A stretch of 64,000 bases of DNA from Pseudobdellovibrionaceae bacterium (GTDB lineage: Bacteria; Bdellovibrionota; Bdellovibrionia; Bdellovibrionales; Bdellovibrionaceae): NCBI GenBank assembly GCA_030158485.1, contig JAOASS010000006.1, forward strand, positions 62,001 through 126,000, read 5' to 3'. Made by a program: the position numbers and the translations under genes. Positions 18,055 through 27,329 of this stretch are shown here, one piece after another. Within the stretch, counting starts at the first letter, position 1. Each line of letters starts with the position of its first letter. Below the pieces are notes generated by a model. That model did not search any database. It saw only the letters and a program-made list of their open reading frames with translations, and was not told the DNA's origin.

Positions 18055-18933
18055 TTATATCAGGTGGTATTTATTGTTATCGGCAATATAAAGATAGATA
18101 TGCTTTTCTAAATTCTCTTTTATTTTTGTCGTACACCAGGATCTTCTAGTCAGTCTTTTAATATGATCCCGAAACTTGGCCATTCTTTGATTGAGGGCAA
18201 AAATGGGATCATACACTTTCTTCTCAGAATTCAGGTACTTCATCTCTCGTCGTTTTTCTTTATTCACACTTGCAACATGAACTTCGTGAGTGTTGTGAGG
18301 GAAAACTTGTCTCACGACATTTTTATAACTGGGTTTTGAGTCTGACTTAATTAAAATACTCTGTCCTTTTGGGTGTACTTTTATGCTCTTGAGTAAATCT
18401 TTTACAATTTTTCGAGACTCATCGTTTCGGGGTCCATATTTCTTTCTCGAGATTTCGCTTAAAAAACCTTTTGCAGGAATTGTTCCTACTCTAACGCCGA
18501 GTATTTCGTATTCGTCACTCACTGCCAGTGCGATCGTTAACGGTTTTAGTTTTGTATGTTCAATTGATTCCATCTCATCAATTTGAAGTTCATTGATATA
18601 AAAATTTTGAGATAAGTGTAATGTTTGTGCTCTTGCGGATAACCAAAGAAATTTCCGGTAAACTGTGTGATAGTTGCATTTGAGTTTTTTTGCCGTTCTA
18701 CGCAGAGAGACTCCAGAAGTGAGATAATTAAAAACTTGGAGATTCAGGTCCGGCCTTTTTTGTCGATAGGTTTTTGAAAGAGTTCGAGTAGAAAAATACT
18801 TTTTGCAAATCTTGCAGAAGTATCTTGGGATATAAGTCTTAGAAATTTTTCGATAGTAGAAACCCTTTTTTTTGAATTGTTTTTTGCAACAATGGGGGCA
18901 ACTGTAGATTCTTGAAGCGTCTTTTAAAGTCAT
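18055..18933 (-). CDS. IS1-like zinc-ribbon DDE transposase
   Basis: From the ATG at 18933 the product is 292 residues. An N-terminal zinc ribbon (CPHCCKKQF ... CKICKKYF) is followed by a helix-turn-helix stretch (SGVSLRRTAKKLKCNYHTVYR). A DDE nuclease region follows, with candidate acidic residues in LQIDEMES and IKSDSKPSY. The C-terminal RDHIKRLTRRSW block resembles the equivalent block of the IS1 InsB protein. Unlike IS1 there is one ORF and no frameshift site. An in-frame TTG start at 19029 would add 32 residues of unlikely sequence. The exact IS family is not assigned. Confidence 0.85.
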   Translation of the reverse strand: MTLKDASRIYSCPHCCKKQFKKKGFYYRKISKTYIPRYFCKICKKYFSTRTLSKTYRQKRPDLNLQVFNYLTSGVSLRRTAKKLKCNYHTVYRKFLWLSARAQTLHLSQNFYINELQIDEMESIEHTKLKPLTIALAVSDEYEILGVRVGTIPAKGFLSEISRKKYGPRNDESRKIVKDLLKSIKVHPKGQSILIKSDSKPSYKNVVRQVFPHNTHEVHVASVNKEKRREMKYLNSEKKVYDPIFALNQRMAKFRDHIKRLTRRSWCTTKIKENLEKHIYLYIADNNKYHLI

Positions 18934-19033
18934 AAGAAAAAATTGAGGCGCAAATTTTAAGCCGACTTGAGCTTTCGTTTTAGTGGATAGAAACCCAAGA
19001 ATGAGCTGAAATCCGGATAAAATTATCAAAACC

Positions 19034-19094
19034 GCAAAATTATCAACACGACCGAATAGGACACTTCGGGCTCACGCATGTGGGGCAGTTTCTA
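19034..19094 (-). repeat. Right terminal inverted repeat of the insertion sequence
   Basis: Reverse complement of the left repeat at 17791-17851 with 59 of 61 matches. Its last three bases read CTA on the plus strand, which is TAG in the lpdA reading direction. Confidence 0.92.
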
Positions 19095-20501
19095 CATTTG
19101 TCTTTGGCGTTTTTCGACAGCTAATGCTGCTTCGCGGATGGCCTCTGATAATGTGGGGTGAGAATGAAAAGATCTGCCCAAGTCTTCGCTTGAAGCTAAA
19201 AATTCCATTGAAACAATAATTTCACCTAGCAGCTCAGATGCTTTTGGTCCGACAATATGTCCACCTATAATTCGATCTGTTTTTTTATCAGCTATAATTT
19301 TAACAAAGCCATCAGTTTGACCAATCGCACGTGCTCGACCATTAGCTGAGAATGGGAATTTTCCAACATTGTATTCAAGCCCTTGAATTTTACATTGTTC
19401 TTCTGTTAGTCCAACTGAAGCTACTTCTGGATGAGTATAAATAACGGAGGGAACTGTGTCGTAGTTAACATGTGCATGATGGCCTGCTAAAAATTCTGCA
19501 CAAGCGACCCCTTCTTCTTCAGCTTTGTGGGCGAGCATAGGACCTTTGATAACGTCGCCAATAGCGTAAATTCCTGGAATATTTGTTTGAAAATGTGGAT
19601 TGGTTTCAATGACGCCACGATTGTCTTTTTTCACTCCAATCTCATCAAGACCCAAGCCTTCCGTAAAGGCTTTTCTTCCAGTTGCAACAAGCACAACATC
19701 TGTTTTCAAAGTGGATGTCGTCTTGCTTTTCAGATCTTCATATTGAAGCTCAACACCTTCAGCCGTGATTTTTGATCCGGTTACTTTTGTTGACGTCATA
19801 AATTTAACACCTTCGCGAGCCATGACTCGAACTAAGGCGGTTATCGTTTCTTGATCCATCATGGAACAAATTTGATCGGCGAATTCAATTACTGTGACTT
19901 TTGATCCAAGACGTGACCAAACAGAACCCATTTCAAGTCCAATCACCCCACCACCAACGACGGCCATTTGGGCTGGAACTTCTTTTAAGGAAAGTGCACC
20001 AGTCGAAGAAACAATTTTTTTCTCGTCATATTTTAGAAATGGAAGTTCCACTGGAATAGATCCCGTTGCAATCATAATGTTTTTTGTGGGATAGATTTGG
20101 GTTGACCCATCGACTGCTTTAACTTCCACATGGTGAAGGCCGGATTGAGCCGGTTTAATTTTTCCATAACCTTTCAGCCAATCGATTTTATTTTTTTTCA
20201 TTAAAAATTCGATGCCTTTAGTATTATCTAGAACAACTTTTTCTTTTCGATTCATCATGGTGCTTAAATCAAGTGCGACTTGACCGACTTTAATTCCATG
20301 CTTTTCCATGTCGTGAAGGATAGATTGATAATGTTCACTTGATTCAAGTAAAGCTTTTGAAGGTATACAGCCCACATTAAGGCAGGTTCCACCCAATGTT
20401 TTATCTTTTTCAACAATCGCCGTTTTAAGGCCAAGTTGTGCCGCGCGGATTGCTCCAACATATCCACCAGGACCGCTGCCAATTATAATAAGGTCGTACA
20501 T
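19092..20501 (-). CDS. lpdA: Dihydrolipoamide dehydrogenase (E3)
   Basis: A FAD/NAD disulfide oxidoreductase that re-oxidises the lipoyl arms of 2-oxoacid dehydrogenase complexes. The 469 residues include the GSGPGGYVGA FAD loop, the redox pair in GGTCLNVGCIPSK, the NAD-binding GGGVIGLE, the second FAD motif AIGDV and the active-site HSHPTLSE. The ATG at 20501 has GGAGA eight bases upstream. It is the last gene of sucA-sucB-lpdA. The stop codon TAG is formed by the edge of the insertion sequence, so the original C-terminus may have been slightly different. Confidence 0.97.
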   Translation of the reverse strand: MYDLIIIGSGPGGYVGAIRAAQLGLKTAIVEKDKTLGGTCLNVGCIPSKALLESSEHYQSILHDMEKHGIKVGQVALDLSTMMNRKEKVVLDNTKGIEFLMKKNKIDWLKGYGKIKPAQSGLHHVEVKAVDGSTQIYPTKNIMIATGSIPVELPFLKYDEKKIVSSTGALSLKEVPAQMAVVGGGVIGLEMGSVWSRLGSKVTVIEFADQICSMMDQETITALVRVMAREGVKFMTSTKVTGSKITAEGVELQYEDLKSKTTSTLKTDVVLVATGRKAFTEGLGLDEIGVKKDNRGVIETNPHFQTNIPGIYAIGDVIKGPMLAHKAEEEGVACAEFLAGHHAHVNYDTVPSVIYTHPEVASVGLTEEQCKIQGLEYNVGKFPFSANGRARAIGQTDGFVKIIADKKTDRIIGGHIVGPKASELLGEIIVSMEFLASSEDLGRSFHSHPTLSEAIREAALAVEKRQRQM

Positions 20502-20571
20502 TTTCAATCTCCGCTGTTTGAATCTCGAGTCTAAAAGTAGAGAGTCCGATAGGGCGAACTCTCTTTCGGTA

Positions 20572-21816
20572 TCAAATTTCTAGTAATAATCTTTCTGGAT
20601 CTTCAACGCCTTCTTTGATTTTTACGAGTAAGCTGACGGCTTCTTTTCCATCTAACATTCTGTGATCGTAGCTTAAAGCCACGTACATCATAGGACGAAC
20701 TTGAATTTCTTTACCTTTTGCTGTGGTGACAACTACAGCTCGGTCTTCAATTTTGTGCATACCTAAAATAGCACTTTGTGGTGCATTTAAAATAGGAGTC
20801 GACATCAAAGAACCAAAGACTCCGCCGTTAGTGATAGTAAAAGTACCGTTCTGCATATCATCTACAGAAATTTTTCCATCTCGTGCTTTTAATGCAAAAT
20901 CACGAATTGATAATTCAATTTGTGAAATACTCATTTGGTCAGCGTCTTTGATCACGGGAACCATCAATCCTTTTTCAGTGCTGACGGCAATACCGATATT
21001 ATAGTAGTTGTGATATTCGATATTATCGCCTTGCAAATAAGCATTGGCTGTTGGAAAAGCTTTTAACGCTTCTATGCTAGCTTTTGCGAAAATTCCCATA
21101 AAGCCCAAACCCACGCCGTACTTTTCTTTGAAAGTATCTTTGTACTTGGCTCTGAGTTCGTTTAGCTTTGTCATGTCAATTTCGTTAAAGGTTGTGAGCA
21201 TCGCAGCATTATGCTGAGCTTGAACTAAGCGTTCTGCAATTTTTTTTCGGATTGTGGTCATTGGGACTAATTTTTTATCACCTTGTTTTGAAAGACCAGC
21301 GGGAACGTAAACGGGTGCTGGAGCTTTTGCCTGAGGTGATGCTGGGATAACAGACGAGGACGAGGTTGCATTCATCACATCTGCTTTTGTGAATCGACCA
21401 TCTTTTCCTGTGCTTTGAATTTTTGAAGTATCAATATTATTTTCTGCGACAATTCTTTGAACAGCAGGTCCAGAAGCACTGAGACCCATAAGCGCAGACG
21501 AAGCCGAAGCAACTGCTTCTAGAACGGGCGTTGGAGTTTCTGTTTTCTTTGCTGGTGACATTATTGTTGCAGTGGCTTTTAAATCTGAATCTAATGTTGC
21601 GACAGTAGCACCAATTTTAACAGTGCTTCCTGCTTCAGCTTGAATTGTTAAAACACCGTCATTTTCTGCAACAACTTCAACACTCGCTTTATCTGTTTCA
21701 AGGAGCATCAAGACATCATTGCGCTTAACGGATTCTCCTGATTTTTTCATCCAAGCGCCAATTGTGGCTTCTGTGATACTTTCCCCAACGGCAGGGACTT
21801 TGACTTCAGTTTTCAT
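20572..21816 (-). CDS. sucB: Dihydrolipoyl succinyltransferase (E2 of 2-oxoglutarate dehydrogenase)
   Basis: The core acyltransferase of the 2-oxoglutarate dehydrogenase complex. An N-terminal lipoyl domain carries the modified lysine in LLETDKASVEV (about residue 43). An Ala/Pro/Ser-rich linker, the peripheral E3-binding domain (SGPAVQRIVAENNID ... GRFTKADV, about 115-150) and a second linker follow, then the catalytic domain ending with the HRMLDG active site. At 414 residues it is normal length with one lipoyl domain. It lies 9 bases after sucA and 70 bases before lpdA. The KVPAVGESITEATIG start is typical of E2o. Confidence 0.97.
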   Translation of the reverse strand: MKTEVKVPAVGESITEATIGAWMKKSGESVKRNDVLMLLETDKASVEVVAENDGVLTIQAEAGSTVKIGATVATLDSDLKATATIMSPAKKTETPTPVLEAVASASSALMGLSASGPAVQRIVAENNIDTSKIQSTGKDGRFTKADVMNATSSSSVIPASPQAKAPAPVYVPAGLSKQGDKKLVPMTTIRKKIAERLVQAQHNAAMLTTFNEIDMTKLNELRAKYKDTFKEKYGVGLGFMGIFAKASIEALKAFPTANAYLQGDNIEYHNYYNIGIAVSTEKGLMVPVIKDADQMSISQIELSIRDFALKARDGKISVDDMQNGTFTITNGGVFGSLMSTPILNAPQSAILGMHKIEDRAVVVTTAKGKEIQVRPMMYVALSYDHRMLDGKEAVSLLVKIKEGVEDPERLLLEI

Positions 21817-21825
21817 GGTGTTCTC

Positions 21826-24546
21826 CTATTTATAACTTTCGAAAGCATTTTTAATAAATTCAGCTTGTTCTACTTTGTGCCGATAAATACTACCTGCAGC
21901 AGGGGAAGATCTTTCGGGTCGGCCGATATATTCCAAATCAAATTTCAATTTTTCAGTTTTAAAAAGTTCTTTAAATTTGAAGTAGACATGTTGGAAGGCT
22001 CCCATGTTCTGAGGTTCTTCTTGAGCCCAGATCACATTTTTAAGGCCCGAATAAGTTTTTATAACGTCAATCACTTGCTGAGTTGCAAATGGGTAAATTT
22101 GTTCCATGCGAACCAAAGCAGTTGTTTCATCTTGACGTTTTTCACGCTCTTCTAAAAGTTCATAATAAAGTTTACCGGAAACAAAAATCACGTTCTTTAC
22201 TTTTTTTGTGTCTTTTAGCAATGCATCTGGGATTATTTCCATAAACTGACCATGTGCTAACTCTTCAAGAGTAGACACAGCACGTGGGTGTCTAAGCAAG
22301 GATTTAGGCGACATAATAATCAATGGTTTTCTGAAATCACGTTTCATTTGTCTACGAAGTGAGTGATAAATTTGTGCTGGTGTCGTAAGGTTTGCGACTT
22401 GAATATTATTTTGAGCTGCTAATTGTAAAAATCTTTCCAAACGTGCGCTTGAATGTTCAGGACCCTGTCCTTCATAACCATGTGGCAATAAAAGAACCAG
22501 ACCTGACATTTGCATCCATTTAGCTTCGCCAGTTGATAAGAATTGATCAATGATGATTTGTGCCCCATTTGCGAAGTCACCAAACTGAGCTTCCCATAAA
22601 GTTAAAAAAGTGGGGTCGCAAGTCGCATTTCCATATTCAAAACCGAGGACTCCGTACTCTGAAAGAATAGAATCATAAACACAAAATTCCACGTGATCAC
22701 CGTTGATTTGATCAAGCGCAAAATAAGCTTCACCGGTTTTAGCATCATAAAGTGCAGCGTGCCTGTGAGTAAACGTTCCACGAACGCAGTCTTGCCCTGT
22801 CAATCGGACAGATGTTCCTTCAGAAAGCAAAGTTCCATAAGAAAGTAATTCCGCAGTTCCCCAATCAAGTGCTTCTTTTCCTTGAGACATGGATTTACGA
22901 GTTTCTAAAAGTTTAATAAGCTTTGGGTGCGGAGTAAATCCGGAAGGAACTTCCCCCATTTTAAAACAAATTTCTTTTAATTTATTCAAATTAAAACGAG
23001 TATCAACAGGCTTATTTTCAAAATCAGAAGGTTTTGCTTTTCTTAAGCCATTCCAAAATCCTTCAAATTTAAAAGGTTTAATTTTAGGAGATGCTTTTTT
23101 AGTTTCTTCATAAATTTTTTGCAGGTTGTCCATTTTTTCTTGATAAAAACTGTCGTAGAAAGTTTGATCGATTGATCCTTCGCGTACTAATTGTTTGCCA
23201 TAAATTTCACGAAGAGTCGGATGCTTTTTGATTAATTCGTACATGAGAGGTTGGGTGTAAGCGGGTTCGTCACCTTCATTGTGGCCGAATCTGCGGTAGC
23301 AGACAATTGTGATAACAATATCGCGGCCCCATTCTTGGCGGTAGCGAATGGCCATATCCATTGCTCGAACACAAGATTCAGCGTCATCACCGTTCACATG
23401 TAAAACTGGAGTATGAAGAACTTTTGCGACATCAGAAGAGTAATGTGATGATCGACCGTTTTCAGGAGAAGTGGTAAAGCCCACTTGATTGTCGATGACG
23501 ATGTGAACAGTACCGCCCACGGTGTAGCCTTTGACATGTGCCATTTGGAAAGTTTCAAGACCTACGCCTTGGCTTGCAAAAGCAGCATCACCGTGAATTA
23601 AGACAGGAACCACTTTTTTTCGATTCGCAGTATCTTTTTTCCTACGTTGTGCGGCTCTGACCATACCTAAGACAACAGGATTGACCGCTTCGAGGTGAGA
23701 AGGGTTGTAAGCTAGGCTTACTTGCACAGGGCCGTTCGGAGTTTCTTTTGTTGAAGTGTAACCTAAGTGATATTTTACATCGCCATCGTAATCTTCAAGT
23801 GGTTCTAACAGCTCTGTGGGGCCGTTGAAATCGGCAAATATGTATTCCAATGCTTTTCCCATAAAATTAGCGAGTACGTTGACTCGGCCTCGGTGAGCCA
23901 TACCTAAAATAAATTCTTCAACTTGTAAGCTGGCACCTTTTTGGACCATAAATTCGAGCATGGGAAGAAGGGCATCTCCGCCTTCGATGGAAAATCTTTT
24001 TGTTCCGACGTAGCGAGTATGAATAAATTTTTCGAGAGATTCAGCTCGGGCGACAGATTCGTAAGCTGATTTTTTTTGTGATGCCGAGAGTTTAAAGTGA
24101 GCATTTTCTTTTTCAAATTCTTTTATAAACCAATTTCTGACTTCAGGTAATGCTTCCGCACATTGAACGGTTAATTTTCCACAGTAACAATTTCGAACAT
24201 GCTGAATTATTTCGCGTAAAGTGGCATTTGGCTTTCCGATCATGGAACCGATTTGAAACTTTTGATCTAGATCCGAATCTTTCAAATGAAAACGCGTTAA
24301 AGCAAGCTGGTCTGAGGGGGAAGCTGTATTTGTCAAAGGATCCAACTGTGCTTCAAAGTGACCATAATTTCTATAAGCTGTGATCAGATTATAAACATCT
24401 AATTCTTTTTCGCTGAGCCCCATGGAACCATCAGCAGCAAACTCAAAGCCTTCAAAAAATTTTTTCCAATCAGTTGTGACACTTTCAGGATTTGATTTAT
24501 ACTGCAAGTAAAGGCCTTCGATGTATTCCAAATTAGAACGGTTCAT
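21826..24546 (-). CDS. sucA: 2-oxoglutarate dehydrogenase E1 component
   Basis: A thiamine-diphosphate enzyme that decarboxylates 2-oxoglutarate and passes succinyl to SucB. From the ATG at 24546 (MNRSNLEYIEGLYLQYK) it has 906 residues, normal for the family, after an AGAGG ribosome site. A longer in-frame start adds 21 residues absent from relatives. Visible blocks are FILGMAHRGRVNVLAN, HGDAAFASQGVGLE and the ThDP-binding GDDAE region, then the C-terminal transketolase-like half with LPHGYEGQGPEHSSAR. It has no fused acyltransferase domain of the actinobacterial KGD type. First gene of the sucAB-lpdA operon. Confidence 0.98.
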   Translation of the reverse strand: MNRSNLEYIEGLYLQYKSNPESVTTDWKKFFEGFEFAADGSMGLSEKELDVYNLITAYRNYGHFEAQLDPLTNTASPSDQLALTRFHLKDSDLDQKFQIGSMIGKPNATLREIIQHVRNCYCGKLTVQCAEALPEVRNWFIKEFEKENAHFKLSASQKKSAYESVARAESLEKFIHTRYVGTKRFSIEGGDALLPMLEFMVQKGASLQVEEFILGMAHRGRVNVLANFMGKALEYIFADFNGPTELLEPLEDYDGDVKYHLGYTSTKETPNGPVQVSLAYNPSHLEAVNPVVLGMVRAAQRRKKDTANRKKVVPVLIHGDAAFASQGVGLETFQMAHVKGYTVGGTVHIVIDNQVGFTTSPENGRSSHYSSDVAKVLHTPVLHVNGDDAESCVRAMDMAIRYRQEWGRDIVITIVCYRRFGHNEGDEPAYTQPLMYELIKKHPTLREIYGKQLVREGSIDQTFYDSFYQEKMDNLQKIYEETKKASPKIKPFKFEGFWNGLRKAKPSDFENKPVDTRFNLNKLKEICFKMGEVPSGFTPHPKLIKLLETRKSMSQGKEALDWGTAELLSYGTLLSEGTSVRLTGQDCVRGTFTHRHAALYDAKTGEAYFALDQINGDHVEFCVYDSILSEYGVLGFEYGNATCDPTFLTLWEAQFGDFANGAQIIIDQFLSTGEAKWMQMSGLVLLLPHGYEGQGPEHSSARLERFLQLAAQNNIQVANLTTPAQIYHSLRRQMKRDFRKPLIIMSPKSLLRHPRAVSTLEELAHGQFMEIIPDALLKDTKKVKNVIFVSGKLYYELLEEREKRQDETTALVRMEQIYPFATQQVIDVIKTYSGLKNVIWAQEEPQNMGAFQHVYFKFKELFKTEKLKFDLEYIGRPERSSPAAGSIYRHKVEQAEFIKNAFESYK

Positions 24547-24795
24547 AGTGTTTTTCCTCTCGAATATCTTCAGTAGCTGCAATTTTTCAAAATGCTTACC
24601 AATCGTCACGACTTAATGCATGCGATCATTCAATTGTGACTTTGCAGACACTTGGGTCCCAGTTTATGTTAGAACGGACCTTGTGACTTGGGCAGGATTT
24701 AAGACTCTGGAGTACAAACTCAAGCCTTGGGTCGTTGGCCTAAAAGCACAGTCTAGGAATATTCTGCCTAGTTGAAATTCAAAAGGAGAACTCGA

Positions 24796-25542
24796 ATGCC
24801 TCAGCTTGTCGTCATTCGCCACGGTGAAAGTCTTTGGAACCAAGAAAATCGTTTTACAGGTTGGGTGGATATTGATCTAGCTGAAAAAGGCATACAAGAA
24901 GCCATTCAAGGAGGGCGGGCATTAAAAGAGCAAAAGCTCCAATTCGATATCGTTTTCACTAGCGTTTTAAAGCGAGCTATTAAAAGCCTGAATTTAGTTT
25001 TGAATGAATTGGATCAACATTGGCTTCCTGTTATCAAAAGTTGGAGATTAAACGAACGTCATTACGGTGAATTGCAAGGACTCAATAAATCTGAAATGGC
25101 AGAAATGCATGGGGAAGAACAAGTAAAAGTTTGGCGTCGAAGTTTTGATACGCCACCTCCTTTTTTAAAAAAAGAAGATCCAAGACATCCAAGTCATGAT
25201 CCTCGTTATAAAAACGTTGATCCCAGCGAACTTCCTGCGGGCGAATCATTAAAGTTGACGGCATCTCGGTTCCAGCCTTTTTGGGAAGCAGAAATTGTGC
25301 CCAAACTAAGGGCAGGTCAGAATGTTTTGATTGTTGCTCATGGAAATAGTTTGCGCGCTTTGATGATGATTCTAGAAAAATTAAGTCCAGAACAAATTAT
25401 GGAAGTGAATATGCCAACTGGCATTCCACTTCTTTATGATCTTGATGCTAACTTAAAAATCCAAGATAAAAAATTTATTGGGGACGAGGCGACTGTGCAA
25501 AAAGCAATAGCATCTGTCGAAGCTCAAGGGAAAAAGAAGTAA
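24796..25542 (+). CDS. gpmA: 2,3-bisphosphoglycerate-dependent phosphoglycerate mutase
   Basis: Interconverts 3- and 2-phosphoglycerate in glycolysis and gluconeogenesis through a phosphohistidine. The catalytic RHGES motif lies near residues 8-12, the family NRFTGWVDIDL follows, the general acid lies in the ERHYGELQG block, RRSFDTPPP binds substrate, and the second histidine is in AHGNSLRAL. The ATG at 24796, right after AGGAGA, gives 248 residues; earlier in-frame starts lack a ribosome site. It lies 21 bases upstream of hutI, an unusual partner, and probably shares its transcript. Confidence 0.97.
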   Translation: MPQLVVIRHGESLWNQENRFTGWVDIDLAEKGIQEAIQGGRALKEQKLQFDIVFTSVLKRAIKSLNLVLNELDQHWLPVIKSWRLNERHYGELQGLNKSEMAEMHGEEQVKVWRRSFDTPPPFLKKEDPRHPSHDPRYKNVDPSELPAGESLKLTASRFQPFWEAEIVPKLRAGQNVLIVAHGNSLRALMMILEKLSPEQIMEVNMPTGIPLLYDLDANLKIQDKKFIGDEATVQKAIASVEAQGKKK

Positions 25543-25563
25543 GTAAGGTTCAACTTTTAATTT

Positions 25564-26718
25564 ATGAAAACATTATTTCGAAATGCACGGTTGTACCGAC
25601 AAAAAAAATCTATTAACTTTTTAGTATTTGAAGGCCGAATTAAAGAAATTTCAAATGGAATTAATTTCGCGAATATTGAAAATGAAATTGATTTAGAAAA
25701 TGCATTAGTTCTTCCGGGTTTTGTCGAATGTCATACGCATACAGTTTTTGCGGGTAACCGTGGCCTTGAAATGGAAATGAAATTTCAGGGACGAAGTTAT
25801 CAAGAAATAGCACAAGCTGGCGGAGGCATCCTATCAACAGTTCAGGCAACTCGTGAAGCCAGTCTTCATGATTTGATGGTACTCACAGAAAAACGAATTC
25901 AAAACTTTATAGATCAAGGTGTGACAACTCTTGAGATCAAGTCCGGTTATGGGCTTGATCTTGATACTGAAATAAAAATGCTTCGAGCAATTCCCAAGAA
26001 CTCTCGAATTGAAATTGTTCGAACTTTTTTAGGTGCTCATGCAAAACCTTCTGAATACAAAACGCATCCCGAATACTTAAATGACTTGGCTGAAAAGTAT
26101 TTACCTGAAATAAAAAAACAAAATTTAGCAAGTCGGGTCGATATTTTTATTGAAAAAGGATTTTTTGAAAAAGAAGAATCAAAACGATATTTGCTTAAAG
26201 CTCAAAGTCTTGGTTTCGAATTAACGATCCATGCGGACCAACTGAGTTTATCTGGCGGAACGGAATTAGGTTGTGAATTAAAAGCTCGATCAACTGATCA
26301 TTGTATTCAAGTGAGTGATTCTGAAATTCAAAAACTTTCTGAATCTCAAACTGTAGCAGTTCTTTTGCCGGCGGCGGATCTTTATTTAAAATGTGCTTAC
26401 CCGCCCGCGCGAAAAATGATCGATGCCGGAGTCAAAGTTGCACTTGCGACTGATTTTAATCCTGGAACCAGTCCAACGCAGGATCTGGGGCTTGTTGGGA
26501 TGCTGGCTCGCCGTGAAATGAAGATGACATTGGACGAAGTTGTGCAAGCATATACACTTCATTCTGCTCAAGCGTTGGGTCTGCAAAATGAAATTGGATC
26601 AATTGAAATTGGAAAAAAAGCTGATTTCACAGTTTGGAATTGTGATGAAGAGGAACTATTTCTTCAAGTGGGCGGGATGAAACCGTATCAAGTTTATAAA
26701 ATGGGATTGAAAATTTAA
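25564..26718 (+). CDS. hutI: Imidazolonepropionase
   Basis: Hydrolyses 4-imidazolone-5-propionate to N-formimino-glutamate, step three of histidine degradation. The 384-residue amidohydrolase shows the metal-binding HTHTVFAGNR, a later metal ligand in HADQLS, DHCIQVSD, and ATDFNPGTSPT near residues 297-307 with the metal-binding Asp. It completes the set begun by hutHU at 11.2-14.4 kb. Here it follows gpmA instead, so the hut genes are split and presumably separately expressed. Confidence 0.97.
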   Translation: MKTLFRNARLYRQKKSINFLVFEGRIKEISNGINFANIENEIDLENALVLPGFVECHTHTVFAGNRGLEMEMKFQGRSYQEIAQAGGGILSTVQATREASLHDLMVLTEKRIQNFIDQGVTTLEIKSGYGLDLDTEIKMLRAIPKNSRIEIVRTFLGAHAKPSEYKTHPEYLNDLAEKYLPEIKKQNLASRVDIFIEKGFFEKEESKRYLLKAQSLGFELTIHADQLSLSGGTELGCELKARSTDHCIQVSDSEIQKLSESQTVAVLLPAADLYLKCAYPPARKMIDAGVKVALATDFNPGTSPTQDLGLVGMLARREMKMTLDEVVQAYTLHSAQALGLQNEIGSIEIGKKADFTVWNCDEEELFLQVGGMKPYQVYKMGLKI

Positions 26719-26839
26719 ATTTGAGCACTCACCATTTCTTGATTTACGCGTGTCTTACGGAGTGTGGATCGGCAAGCCAAGATAACGCTAAGCGAAATCA
26801 AATGTAAGAATCTTAAAAAATGATTTGATTCGAGGGCTC

Positions 26840-26855
26840 TAGGCTGAATAGCCTA
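26840..26855 (+). other. Small perfect hairpin in the 26719-26894 gap
   Basis: TAGGCT, a GAAT tetraloop, then AGCCTA. It lies 40 bases before the next gene start. No T-run follows, so it is not a standard terminator. It may be part of a leader structure or chance. Confidence 0.35.
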
Positions 26856-26894
26856 AGGCCAACTGAGCTCTTATGCTTTGGGGGGATTCTGTAG

Positions 26895-27329
26895 ATGAAG
26901 TCATCTTATTCGCAACTTATGCAAACTCAATACTTTCATCCGGCGTTTAATTCGGCCATTTACGATGGGCCACTCCGACTTTATTTTGCACAATTTCATG
27001 AATCTTTGGCTTTGAAGCTTTACTTTATGGCTCAGAAAAAGCTTCATAACTTGTGGAGTGAAGCCAAAGACGTCTCACGTCAAACGGGATCAACAGTTCT
27101 TGTGCTTATTTATCCATCGGTCGAATTTTTTGACCATACTTTCGCGCAGGCAGAGCACCCTCATAAAAGATTTGCGATTGATCACTTCGAACAAGACCTT
27201 CTTCTAGGTGTCCGTGGTCCATTTGAAGATGATGAACTTGAACCTTTCTTGATCGTACTGGAAAATGAAATGAGAAAGTGGATTAGTTCTCATGACATCA
27301 AAACGGCCCAACCAGTTCAAATGGTCTAG
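26895..27329 (+). CDS. Conserved-looking small cytoplasmic protein of unknown function
   Basis: 144 residues, no signal peptide or membrane segment, rich in aromatic residues and His. The middle reads STVLVLIYPSVEFFDHTF, an amphipathic strand followed by an acidic stretch (GPFEDDELEPFLIVLENEM). No family is recognised. The gene is preceded by a G-rich ribosome site and overlaps the following prepilin-like gene by 38 bases. This suggests translational coupling and possibly a role with the pilin-like protein. Confidence 0.6.
   Translation: MKSSYSQLMQTQYFHPAFNSAIYDGPLRLYFAQFHESLALKLYFMAQKKLHNLWSEAKDVSRQTGSTVLVLIYPSVEFFDHTFAQAEHPHKRFAIDHFEQDLLLGVRGPFEDDELEPFLIVLENEMRKWISSHDIKTAQPVQMV

Larger units (their letters stand above)
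17791..19094 (-). mobile_element. Insertion sequence with 61-bp terminal inverted repeats
   Basis: A complete 1.3-kb element bounded by inverted repeats at 17791-17851 and 19034-19094 that match at 59 of 61 positions. It carries one transposase gene on the minus strand. The outermost TA on both sides could be a TA target duplication (element proper 17793-19092) or part of the repeats; the palindromic dinucleotide cannot tell these apart. It sits between the 3' ends of a small exported-protein gene and lpdA, and its right end provides the lpdA stop. The near-identical repeats suggest a recent or still mobile insertion. Confidence 0.9.

Noticed and set aside
24547-24609. A longer N-terminus for sucA
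   Set aside because: The extra 21 residues have no ribosome site and are not part of the E1o family start; the ATG at 24546 follows AGAGG.
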